From Ignavibacteriaceae bacterium (GTDB lineage: Bacteria > Bacteroidota > Ignavibacteria > Ignavibacteriales > Ignavibacteriaceae): a stretch of 64,000 nt of DNA. The stretch's first letter is position 1, and each line of letters starts with the position of its first letter. The notes beneath the pieces were generated by a model that saw nothing but the letters and a program-made list of their open reading frames with translations, ran no database searches and was not told the origin of the DNA. A program made the translations under genes and the position numbers. The stretch spans positions 248,001 through 312,000 of the forward strand of contig WBUK01000001.1 in assembly GCA_008933765.1 (NCBI GenBank), written 5' to 3'. Below are positions 8,970-16,533 of this stretch, piece after piece.

Positions 8970-9716
8970 ATGATAACCGAGAAAAAGATGAAAAAAGTAT
9001 TGTTTGCTGTTGCGCTTTTTGCTTTTCTGTTTGCCGGCTGCGGTGGAGACGATGATGAACTACCGGAAGTAAACGGTGTTAAAGTAAGAGGTGGTGAGGT
9101 TCAGGAAGTTATTCAGACTTCTGCATACACCTACGCTAAAATTGAGGAAAAAGGCGCCGGCGAGGTCTGGATCGCTGCTCAAAAAATGGATTTAAAAGAA
9201 GGTGAAAAGATATACTTCACCCAGGCGATGGAAATGACTAATTTTGAAGGAAAAGAAGCCGGGAAAACTTTTGATAAGATCCTCTTCGTACAAGACGCTA
9301 CAAAAGATAAATCCGCTTTCACTCAGAAGGGCACTACACCCGCTGAGCTTCCCGATGATTTTAAACACCCCGAACAGGAAACCGCACAAAAGGAAGAAGT
9401 GAAAGTTGACAAAGCTGAAGGCGGTGTAACTATTGCAGAGATTTTCGCTAAAAAGAACGAACTTAAAGACAAAACCGTGAAAATACGCGGTAAAGTTACC
9501 AAAGTGAACGCAAGTATTATGAACACCAACTGGGTGCACATTCAGGACGGCACAGGTTCAGGAAATCAGTTCGATTTAGTTTTTACTTCGGAAGCATTGC
9601 CAAAGGTTGGTGAAGTGGTGTTGGTTGAAGGAAAACTTTCGGTAGATAAAGACTTCGGCGCCGGCTACAAATACGATGTAATTGTAGAAAATGCCAAAGT
9701 TTTAGAAACCAAATAA
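8970..9716 (+). CDS. Exported lipoprotein with OB-fold-like C-terminal domain
   Basis: Signal peptide with lipobox LFAGC (mature N-terminal Cys followed by GGDDDE) marks an inner- or outer-membrane lipoprotein. Residues about 155-245 (GVTIAEIFAKKNELKDKTVK, VRGKVTKVNASIMNTNWVHI, GEVVLVEGKLSVDKDFGAGY) match the pattern of small exported OB-fold proteins, in which the NTNWVHIQDGTG segment is typical. An N-terminal half of similar size (AYTYAKIEEKGAGEVWIAAQ) looks like a second related domain. The ATG at 8970 is listed; the ATG at 8988 (MKKVLFAVALF) gives a cleaner signal peptide. Function unknown. It diverges from ccsA. Confidence 0.75.
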   Translation: MITEKKMKKVLFAVALFAFLFAGCGGDDDELPEVNGVKVRGGEVQEVIQTSAYTYAKIEEKGAGEVWIAAQKMDLKEGEKIYFTQAMEMTNFEGKEAGKTFDKILFVQDATKDKSAFTQKGTTPAELPDDFKHPEQETAQKEEVKVDKAEGGVTIAEIFAKKNELKDKTVKIRGKVTKVNASIMNTNWVHIQDGTGSGNQFDLVFTSEALPKVGEVVLVEGKLSVDKDFGAGYKYDVIVENAKVLETK

Positions 9717-9727
9717 TTTGTTAAAGC

Positions 9728-9749
9728 CTTCGATGTTAACCCATCGAAG
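9728..9749 (+). terminator. Short hairpin after the lipoprotein gene
   Basis: A perfect 8-bp stem (CTTCGATG / CATCGAAG, loop TTAACC) begins 12 bases after the stop codon. It lacks a T-run, so termination is uncertain. Confidence 0.4.
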
Positions 9750-9791
9750 TTGATACAAAGTAATCGCTGCTTAGAAGACAGTGCTTAAAAA

Positions 9792-9868
9792 TTACGCGCT
9801 TAACAAAGTTGTTGCTTAACGCGTAAAAATTAAAAACCTTAGGTTAAACCGCTGTTTAACCTAAGGTT
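9792..9868 (-). terminator. Double hairpin terminator for the minus-strand gene at 9928
   Basis: Two strong inverted repeats: 9835-9868 with a perfect 14-bp stem (AACCTTAGGTTAAA) and 6-base loop, and 9792-9826 with a 7-bp stem (TTACGCG). Read on the minus strand both are followed by T-rich runs, so they most likely end transcripts of the gene at 9928-10833. Confidence 0.75.
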
Positions 9869-9893
9869 AATTCTATACATCCAAATTTATGTT

Positions 9894-9938
9894 CAAAGGT
9901 TTCGAAGGTTTCTAAACTTTCAAAAGTTTAGTTTACGA
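9894..9938 (-). repeat. Degenerate 9-bp repeat ending in a gene's stop codon
   Basis: Five 9-base blocks (CAAAGGTTT, CGAAGGTTT, CTAAACTTT, CAAAAGTTT, AGTTTACGA) run from 9894 to 9938 and include the stop codon at 9928-9930. Two of them also form an 8-bp hairpin (9912-9931). Weak, but the same layout as the stronger arrays. Confidence 0.4.
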
Positions 9939-10833
9939 CTTCCGGTTGCATGTCAGTTGGTGTAACAATAAATCTCACTACCAATTTATTCTTACCATCC
10001 TGCCCCACCATATCAGACTTTGATGTAGCCAACAGTTTTATTTCTTTCGGTTTAACACTTTCGATGCTGAATATGCAGGTTTCCGATTTATTCATCTCAT
10101 CAGAAATTTTAAACCCTTCAAATGTGTTTCTGTTATCCTGCAAATACCACTGCTGCGCTTCTTCAACTACTAAATAAAGTTCAGATGCCATCAAATTGTA
10201 ATACTCAAACAATAGTTGTTCCCTCATTGCTGAAAAATCCAAGTCAAAATTAGGATAATTAAATTCATTAGTGCCCGAATATAGTTTCGGATTATCGTAA
10301 AGCCCAAGAAATGCGCTTTGGTGCCCGTTTGACTGATCAATCAGGATGCACAACGGAATCGTTATCTCGCTACCTTCGCCGAGTGGATCGGTGTTAAATG
10401 TTGCGGTTCTGAAATCTAACCCCGGTTCAGCATTCACAATTTTTGTTTCTTTGAAAATAGTGGTAAAAAAGCTTTGAAAATTGCGGAACATGGCTTTGTT
10501 GGTAAAATCAAAATTGATCAAATAGGGTTCTTTTCCCTCACGATAAAAGAAAGTAATTTGCACTGAAGTGTCGATCTGAATCTGATATTTTCTAAAATTT
10601 TCTAACTCTCCGTCAAACTCAACTTTTAAATCGTTTATCACCGGCTTAGTGGCAGTAACTACTTGTTGAACCGAGTTCTCCCCGTCATAATTTCTGAAAG
10701 GATCGATCGTTTTACCGTAGATTTGGAACAGTAATCGCCCGTCGGATGTTTTTGCAAGGAAATTTCCTAACTGTGGGTACGAAATAGTAAAAAGAAGAGT
10801 TGATACGAACATTAAACGGAAAATCAGTTTCAT
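9928..10833 (-). CDS. Secreted protein of unknown function
   Basis: A 301-residue protein with an N-terminal signal peptide (MKLIFRLMFVSTLLFTISYP) and no lipobox. The mature part is rich in beta-prone and acidic segments without recognisable catalytic motif; the C-terminal 40 residues (KEIKLLATSKSDMVGQDGKN, then KLVVRFIVTPTDMQPEVVN) look like a beta-sandwich strand series. It is a single gene with its own terminator, facing the plus-strand lipoprotein gene. I do not recognise the family. Periplasmic or surface location is inferred from the signal only. Confidence 0.65.
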   Translation of the reverse strand: MKLIFRLMFVSTLLFTISYPQLGNFLAKTSDGRLLFQIYGKTIDPFRNYDGENSVQQVVTATKPVINDLKVEFDGELENFRKYQIQIDTSVQITFFYREGKEPYLINFDFTNKAMFRNFQSFFTTIFKETKIVNAEPGLDFRTATFNTDPLGEGSEITIPLCILIDQSNGHQSAFLGLYDNPKLYSGTNEFNYPNFDLDFSAMREQLLFEYYNLMASELYLVVEEAQQWYLQDNRNTFEGFKISDEMNKSETCIFSIESVKPKEIKLLATSKSDMVGQDGKNKLVVRFIVTPTDMQPEVVN

Positions 10834-10919
10834 TATTTTGTTGCCTCGGAATTGTTTAGCAATATTAGAAAATTACATTTTTAAATTTATACAGATTTCA
10901 CCACTCCCGAAAGGTATTA

Positions 10920-11717
10920 ATGGAAATCTTAACATTATTGTTCGCACTTCTAATTGGTTTGGTATTGGGGTTAACTGGTGCCGGCGGCTCTATATTAACC
11001 GTTCCGCTTTTCACCTACCTGATGAAATATGATGTGATAACGGCAACTGCTTATTCACTTTTTGTAGTTTCTGTATCTTCCGCCGTAGGCGCGATAAAAA
11101 ATTACCGGACGGGCAACATACATATTAAGGGGGCGCTCTCTTTTGCCATTCCGTCAATCGTGATGGTGTCGCTGACCCGTGCTTTGTTTGTTCCATTGAT
11201 TCCTGAAGTGATTTTTAAAATTGGCAGCTACACCCTTTTTCGGCAGAATATGATGTTGGGCATATTCGCAGTTTTTATGATTTATGCAGGCTATAAAATG
11301 CTTCAATCGGCAAAACTTGAAGAAACCATTTTAGTGATCGATAAAAAGCATTCCGTTAAACTTGCGGTTTTGGGGGTTATACTCGGTGCTACAATCGGTT
11401 TTCTGGGCGCCGGCGGTGGATTTATGATTGTCCCCGCTTTGGTACTGCTTGCAAGAATGACGATGAAAAATGCAGTGGGAACATCTTTGCTGTTAATTTC
11501 ACTCAACTCCGGCGTGGGGTTTCTTTCAAGTTTGGATGAACTGGAAGGAACAGACTGGGGCATGCTGATTAAATTTTCTGCTCTGATGATTATAGGAATT
11601 GTTGTTGGCGGAATCTTTGAAGAGAAAATTAACGCCGCTCAACTGAAAAAAGGTTTTGCCGTTCTCGTTTTTATCGTGGCTGCGTGGATTATCTATTTGG
11701 AGTTTTTTATGCTGTAG
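10920..11717 (+). CDS. TauE/SafE-family membrane permease
   Basis: A 265-residue polytopic protein with about eight membrane segments and the two inverted TauE/SafE repeats, each opening with a Gly-rich motif: LVLGLTGAGGSILTVPLF at residues 16-33 and ATIGFLGAGGGFMIVPALVL near residue 158. The family exports or imports sulfite, sulfoacetate or related anions; the substrate here is not known. An AAGG ribosome-binding site lies six bases before the ATG. It is monocistronic, and its 3' end is tandemly duplicated downstream. Confidence 0.88.
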   Translation: MEILTLLFALLIGLVLGLTGAGGSILTVPLFTYLMKYDVITATAYSLFVVSVSSAVGAIKNYRTGNIHIKGALSFAIPSIVMVSLTRALFVPLIPEVIFKIGSYTLFRQNMMLGIFAVFMIYAGYKMLQSAKLEETILVIDKKHSVKLAVLGVILGATIGFLGAGGGFMIVPALVLLARMTMKNAVGTSLLLISLNSGVGFLSSLDELEGTDWGMLIKFSALMIIGIVVGGIFEEKINAAQLKKGFAVLVFIVAAWIIYLEFFML

Positions 11718-11888
11718 CATGCTGGAAAACTCCCATCGTATTTCGTTACTGCTGAAGTAATGTGGGATAGAGAATCTGTTTGGAGTTCTTCATGCTGTAA
11801 CATGCTGTAAAACTCCCATCGTATTTCGTTACTGCAGAAGTAATGGGTAATAGAGTATCTATTTTACCGTAACACGCTGTAAAGCTAA
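11696..11888 (+). repeat. Tandem duplication of the TauE gene 3' end (83-bp period)
   Basis: Copy 1 (11696-11778) contains the last codons and stop of the permease gene; copy 2 (11779-11861) repeats it with about ten substitutions, including a stop in the matching position; a partial third copy runs to 11888. It is followed by a short AAAGC/GCTTT hairpin with a T-run. Confidence 0.92.
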
Positions 11889-11927
11889 AAAAAGCTTTTT
11901 GGGGAAAATCTTAAAAGAATTAATTAA

Positions 11928-12557
11928 CTAATTCCTTTTATACACAACTCCCAGAGAAAGTTCGCTATCCTTCGGTTTGGAAAGAATCAGCCCAACCTGT
12001 GACCCCTGAAGCTCATCCCAGTCGGCACTTAGAATCTGCTCGCCGGTCAGAATCCCGCTGTATTCAGCATTTTTATCAAAAATTTTCGCTGAATCATTTT
12101 CCATCACCACATCCACCGAAGGTGCCCCAAACTCTTTCACCAATTCATTTTTAACGGCGTTGTAAATGTTCACAGCACCTTTAATATCACTTTCGGAAAC
12201 TTTGAATTTAACAGTACCGGAAAACAAAGAGCCTGTTTCATCAAACTGATAGTAAATTTCAGCGTCTCTATCATATACTTTACCTGTGTAAATCAACACG
12301 GAACTGTCTTCATGTGTTATACTAAGCTTCTCAATCCCTTTCACTTCATCTTCCGTCATGCCCCACTGTACCCCCCTGAACCCGTTTACTACAGGACCCG
12401 AAAGAGTGTCGGAATCATTTTCTGCGGGCTTTGTTTCACCGCCACATCCAAAAAATAAGTTAGCTATAACAAATGCGAATAAAAATGCTAACGGGAATAA
12501 AAGTCTGTTTTTATTTATCAAACTCATTTTTATAAAACTCATATCACTATCTTTCAT
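11928..12557 (-). CDS. Lipoprotein of unknown function
   Basis: A 209-residue protein whose N-terminal hydrophobic stretch ends in the lipobox LFFGC. The mature part begins with an acidic tether and then FRGVQWGMTEDEVKGIE, a segment found at the start of many small exported bacterial proteins of unknown role. Three in-frame ATGs precede the signal peptide (12557, 12542, 12527); the third (MSLINKNRLLF) gives the most usual signal length, but none has a clear ribosome-binding site. Stands alone on the minus strand. Confidence 0.65.
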   Translation of the reverse strand: MKDSDMSFIKMSLINKNRLLFPLAFLFAFVIANLFFGCGGETKPAENDSDTLSGPVVNGFRGVQWGMTEDEVKGIEKLSITHEDSSVLIYTGKVYDRDAEIYYQFDETGSLFSGTVKFKVSESDIKGAVNIYNAVKNELVKEFGAPSVDVVMENDSAKIFDKNAEYSGILTGEQILSADWDELQGSQVGLILSKPKDSELSLGVVYKRN

Positions 12558-12588
12558 ATCAAATTTAAATATCCGCCCTGAAGTGTTG

Positions 12589-12740
12589 GGAAACCGATAA
12601 ACCGATTAGCGGTTAACCAATTAACCGATTAACCAATTAACCGGTTAACCGGTTAACCAATAAGCGAATAAGCCAATAAATCAAAAAACTACTAATTCAA
12701 AAACTAATAAATTCAAAAACCAACAAAGAAATTTAACTAA
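12589..12740 (-). repeat. 8-bp microsatellite that includes the archaemetzincin stop codon
   Basis: Nineteen consecutive 8-base units, clean TTAACCAA/TTAACCGG types at 12613-12660 and increasingly A-rich variants to 12732, keep register up to TTAACTAA at 12733-12740, whose first three bases are the stop codon of the archaemetzincin gene. Confidence 0.8.
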
Positions 12741-13293
12741 TTTTTATCTGACGGAAGCAATTTGAGCAATAAAACCCCCCTTTAATATCGATCTCTTCAA
12801 CGGAAGTTGAGGTGTGCATCACACAATCCCAGTCCAAACAGTGTATCAACCCAAGGTTGTGCCCAAACTCGTGATACACTTCTTTCAAAGCCCGTTGGAA
12901 CAACAAAGCGCTATCCGCCTGCCCGGTGTAAAGCTCTTCATGCAGCCGGAAAAGCGAAACAACGGAAATTCTGCCGTTGAGTTGTGCCTCACCATATAAA
13001 TACTTAAAAACAGGGTTGAAGATGTCAACATTTAAAATCGCCATCCTGTAAACAGAGTTCCCGTTGTTTTGGTCGTGCAGGTGTTTTAAAATGTCGGGGG
13101 TGTAATATTGTTGTCTTTGTTCGTTAAACGCGTCCTCAATATCGTAGAGCGATTCAAATTCCTCCACAGAAATTGGCAGTCTTTTCTCCATATCCTCTTT
13201 CAATCTTTTAAAAAAAAGAGAATCATGAAAACCGAGTAACTCAATTTCTAACTTAGCCTTTTCGGGCTTTTTATTGAAAAACGCTTTGAACAA
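12733..13293 (-). CDS. Archaemetzincin-type zinc metallopeptidase (M54)
   Basis: A 186-residue protein with the full archaemetzincin zinc site: HEFGHNLGLIH (three His ligands and the catalytic Glu), then Cys of HCLDWDC, a Met-turn (VMH) and the C-terminal CSNC pair, which together form the family's second zinc site. The N-terminal half has the usual ribbon of beta strands. Physiological substrate of bacterial members is unknown. Start is TTG at 13291-13293 with a GAGG site upstream; an ATG start is not available in frame. Cytoplasmic, no signal peptide. Confidence 0.88.
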   Translation of the reverse strand: MFKAFFNKKPEKAKLEIELLGFHDSLFFKRLKEDMEKRLPISVEEFESLYDIEDAFNEQRQQYYTPDILKHLHDQNNGNSVYRMAILNVDIFNPVFKYLYGEAQLNGRISVVSLFRLHEELYTGQADSALLFQRALKEVYHEFGHNLGLIHCLDWDCVMHTSTSVEEIDIKGGFYCSNCFRQIKIS

Positions 13294-13304
13294 TAGTATT
13301 TACC

Positions 13305-13444
13305 TCAGGTTATTCCGGTTCGAATTTATATTTCGAACAATTCCCGTTCAATCTTATATTCCAAATTATTCCGGCTCAACTTTATGATCCAAATTATTCC
13401 CGCTCAACTTTATGATCCAAATTATTCCCGCTCAATTTTATATT
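13305..13444 (-). repeat. Five-unit 28-bp array derived from the response-regulator 3' end
   Basis: Units at 13305-13332, 13333-13360, 13361-13388, 13389-13416 and 13417-13444 align without gaps (core ATTATTCCCGCTCAACTTTA). The last is the 3' end of the regulator gene with its stop at 13422-13424; similarity falls with distance from the gene. Confidence 0.95.
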
Positions 13445-14756
13445 TATTCATCTTATTGTATAATGTTACCCTGTCGATACCGAGTACTTTGGCAACTTTG
13501 GAAACATTATGCCCATATTTTTCGAGCATTTTCACGATGTGGTTTTTCTCAACCGCCTCAAGCGCTTCTTCCTCTTCAGATTGGAAAGCGTGAATATCAA
13601 ACGGCAAATCTTCTGCTTTAATTTCGCCGCTTTTTCTGATAACAACTGCGCGCTCTATAGCGTTTTCCAATTCCCTCACATTGCCGGGCCAATCGTAATT
13701 CATCAGAAAATCCATTGCATCCCTCGAGATGCCCCTGATTGGACGGCTCATTCCGTCGGAAAATTTCTTCAGGAAGTGCTCGATTAACAAGGGTATATCG
13801 TCTTTCCTTTCACGAAGTGGTGGTATCGTAATGCTGAAAACATTCAAGCGATAAAAAAGGTCTTCCCTGAACCTTCCTTCTTTCACCAATTGTTCCAACG
13901 GCTCGTTCGTTGCACAGATAACCCTGAAATTGCTTTCTATCAAATCGTTGCCTCCCACACGCGAAAAATGCTTGGTTTCTATAACCCGCAGCAGATCAAT
14001 CTGTGTTTTCGGCGAAACCAACCCAATTTCGTCTAAGAAAATGGTGCCGTTATCTGCAATTTCAAATTTTCCTTTCCGTTTATATTGCGCACCGGTGAAA
14101 GCGCCCCGTTCGTGCCCAAAAAGTTCCGACTCAAGCAGTGATTCAGTCAGCGCCCCGCAGTTAACCGTTATCATCGGAAAATATTTCCGGGGCGAGTTTA
14201 TATGAATAGCTTTTGCCACTAACTCTTTACCGGTTCCACTTTCGCCGTAAATCAGAACTGTGGTGTCGGCATTTGCTACTGTATTTATAAGTTCGTAAAT
14301 CTTTTTCATCCCGGGAGATTCCCCTATCAGATTTTCGGGTCTCGTCAGGTCATCAATTCGCTCACGAAGTTTAATGTTTTCGCGCAAAAGCTCTCTGTCT
14401 TTAAGTGCTTTGTGAATAAGGTGGGTCAATTCATCCGGATCAACGGGTTTTGTAACATAATCGTAAGCACCCTCTTTCAGCGCCTGAATTGCCGTTGAAA
14501 CTGAAGCGAAAGCCGTAATCATAATAACGGTTGAGTTGGGGTCAATCTGCTTTATTTTGGCTAACAGTTCCAATCCGCTCATACCGGGCATTTTTATATC
14601 AAGCAGGATAATATCAAACTTATCCACATCAAACACTTTAAGTGCTTCTTCTCCGCTGTCAACGGGTATTACTTCAAATCCTTCTTCCTCAAACCAATGA
14701 AAAAGTGACTCTCTGAATATTTTTTCGTCATCTACAACTAAAATTTTCTTTACCAT
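13422..14756 (-). CDS. NtrC-family sigma-54-dependent response regulator
   Basis: A 444-residue transcription activator. Domains in order: receiver (residues 1-120, phospho-acceptor Asp53 in ILLDIKMPG), AAA+ ATPase (about 140-375) with Walker A GESGTGKE, the GAFTGA loop that contacts sigma-54, and R-finger region, then a Fis-type helix-turn-helix (about 400-444, KVAKVLGIDRVTLYNKM). It overlaps the sensor kinase gene by one base (TAATG), so the two are translationally coupled and should form a two-component pair. The target promoters are probably sigma-54 promoters; the divergent cytochrome cluster is the natural candidate, but I find no convincing -24/-12 element there. Confidence 0.95.
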   Translation of the reverse strand: MVKKILVVDDEKIFRESLFHWFEEEGFEVIPVDSGEEALKVFDVDKFDIILLDIKMPGMSGLELLAKIKQIDPNSTVIMITAFASVSTAIQALKEGAYDYVTKPVDPDELTHLIHKALKDRELLRENIKLRERIDDLTRPENLIGESPGMKKIYELINTVANADTTVLIYGESGTGKELVAKAIHINSPRKYFPMITVNCGALTESLLESELFGHERGAFTGAQYKRKGKFEIADNGTIFLDEIGLVSPKTQIDLLRVIETKHFSRVGGNDLIESNFRVICATNEPLEQLVKEGRFREDLFYRLNVFSITIPPLRERKDDIPLLIEHFLKKFSDGMSRPIRGISRDAMDFLMNYDWPGNVRELENAIERAVVIRKSGEIKAEDLPFDIHAFQSEEEEALEAVEKNHIVKMLEKYGHNVSKVAKVLGIDRVTLYNKMNKYKIERE

Positions 14757-16336
14757 TATTCAACTCCCGGAAGGGTTATTAATATTGTTGTACCTTTCTC
14801 AGAGGTTTCTTCAACCTCAACTTCACCGGCGTGTGCGTGAACTATACCATACACGACCGAAAGCCCAAGACCGGTTCCTCTGACCGCTTCTTTGGTTGAG
14901 TAGAAAGGTTCAAAAATGTGCGGAAGGTCTTTCTCAGCGATACCGCCCCCCTGATCCGTAACTCTTATGTGGATCATTCCGTTGCTTGTATCAACCTTCA
15001 CTTTAATTGTGCCGCCGCCACTCATCGCTTCTATTGCGTTTATTAAAAGTGAAAGCAACACCTGTTGTATCTTCTGCGGATTGCCGTGAACAATCACGGG
15101 TTCAGCCGGGAAGATTTTTTCCAATTTAATCTTGTTTATTTCGAGGTGGTGCGCAATAAGCATCTCGGCTTTACCGATAATTTCGGAAAGGTTAGTGTAA
15201 CTGTATTGTTCGTCACCCCTGTGCGAAAACAGAAGCAGGTCTTTAACAATTCCGCCGCACCTTTCGGCTTCCTCAGCAATAAGTGTAAGATGTTTAATCA
15301 CATCTTCGTATTCGTTTTCTTTTTGCCGTTTAGTTATTTTCTTAATAATCAGCTTCGAATAATTCAAAATTCCCGCAAGCGGGTTGTTCAGTTCATGCGC
15401 AACCGTAGCCGAAAGTTTACCGAGTGACGCTAATTTTTCAACCTGAATAATGCCGGCGTAAACATTTTTCAGCTCGTCGGTTTTCTCTTCAATTTTTGTG
15501 TTTAGCGTTTCGTTCCACTCTTTAATCTCTTTGTACGCCTGGTTAAGTTTAGCCGACATATCGTTGAATTGTGTAGCCATTTCGCCGAACTCATCGTGGC
15601 TTTTTAGTTTAATTCTGAAATCCAGATTACCCCCTGCAATTTCAGAAATGCCGCCGGTTATCTTCTTTATCGGTCTTATTATCAATGTTACCACCAACAG
15701 CCCAATCACCAACGAGATAATAATTGTGCCAAGAAGTGAGTTTCTGATTACAGTTGCAACATTGCTGTCAACTATCTGATCAATATTTTTTAACGACGAT
15801 TTCACTTCCAGAATCCCGAGCAGCTTCGCCTGGTGCTCGTCGGTGTGACAGCCCGAAGTTGAACAATCCTTCTCGTTCTCTATAGGGTTTAGAAGAAGCA
15901 TGAACTTCTCTTTTCCGTCGTTTATTATCTTCCTTTTATCTTTTAACGACATTGTATCGTGTGGTTCTTCGTTTGGGGCGTGGCAGGGTGTGCACGATTC
16001 CGACTCGATGCTCACCTCTGAATTAATAACGGACTTATCCCCGGCAAACCGAACGACCCCGTGTTTATCGTATAGTTTTATCGATAATATTCCATCTTTT
16101 CGCTCAAGGTTCTTAAAAATCTCGCTAACCTGATCTTTCGCATTCATGATCATACTGTAGCGGGTTGAGTTCTTAATTATTTCACTAAGGTTATAGGCAT
16201 CGGTCGTGAGGGTTTCAAGCATATCTTCGCGCAATTTAGCGGTAGTGAGGAAAGTCTGGATGATCAAAAGGATCACTAAAACAGAAGAAGTGACGAAAAC
16301 TAACTTAAAACCAAGGCTCCGGGCAAATTTCTTCAT
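14756..16336 (-). CDS. Sensor histidine kinase with two periplasmic c-type haem motifs
   Basis: A 526-residue membrane kinase. Membrane segment at residues 10-30; periplasmic sensor about 31-195; second membrane segment about 200-220; HAMP about 221-270; a coiled linker; HisKA with His314 in VAHELNNPL; and HATPase with N, G1 and G2 boxes at the C-terminus. The sensor holds two covalent-haem motifs: CTPCH (Cys115, Cys118, His119) and CSTSGCH (Cys158, Cys163, His164), the second being the less common CX4CH form. Haem-bearing periplasmic sensors usually report redox state or a gas ligand; which one applies here is not visible. It is coupled to the NtrC regulator and divergent from a multihaem cytochrome cluster. 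Confidence 0.92.
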   Translation of the reverse strand: MKKFARSLGFKLVFVTSSVLVILLIIQTFLTTAKLREDMLETLTTDAYNLSEIIKNSTRYSMIMNAKDQVSEIFKNLERKDGILSIKLYDKHGVVRFAGDKSVINSEVSIESESCTPCHAPNEEPHDTMSLKDKRKIINDGKEKFMLLLNPIENEKDCSTSGCHTDEHQAKLLGILEVKSSLKNIDQIVDSNVATVIRNSLLGTIIISLVIGLLVVTLIIRPIKKITGGISEIAGGNLDFRIKLKSHDEFGEMATQFNDMSAKLNQAYKEIKEWNETLNTKIEEKTDELKNVYAGIIQVEKLASLGKLSATVAHELNNPLAGILNYSKLIIKKITKRQKENEYEDVIKHLTLIAEEAERCGGIVKDLLLFSHRGDEQYSYTNLSEIIGKAEMLIAHHLEINKIKLEKIFPAEPVIVHGNPQKIQQVLLSLLINAIEAMSGGGTIKVKVDTSNGMIHIRVTDQGGGIAEKDLPHIFEPFYSTKEAVRGTGLGLSVVYGIVHAHAGEVEVEETSEKGTTILITLPGVE

Positions 16337-16533
16337 TGGGTTAATCCAAAAATAAATTTATTTTTTGTGTATCGTATTATAATAATTTATTATATTAAAG
16401 CAATGCAATTTTGATATTTTTTAATCTTTCTTAAAATAAAAATATCACGAGCGCAAAATTAACTTGCATGTCTCGTTAAAATACCGTAATTTTTGCATTG
16501 TCATAAACCACATAATTATATCGGTTAAAAATT
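16337..16533. promoter_or_regulatory. Divergent intergenic region between the haem sensor and the porin-cytochrome genes
   Basis: This 197-bp AT-rich region must hold promoters for both directions. TTGCAT-type sites occur three times: TTGCATTG at 16493-16500, TTGCATG at 16464-16470, and CAATGCAA (the reverse complement) at 16401-16408. They could be regulator sites, but there is no matching -24 GG at the sigma-54 spacing. Confidence 0.35.

Noticed and set aside
16482..16500. Sigma-54 promoter before the barrel-cytochrome genes
   Set aside because: A TTGCAT -12-like element exists, but the required GG at -24 is absent at the fixed spacing (TACCG instead of TGGCA).
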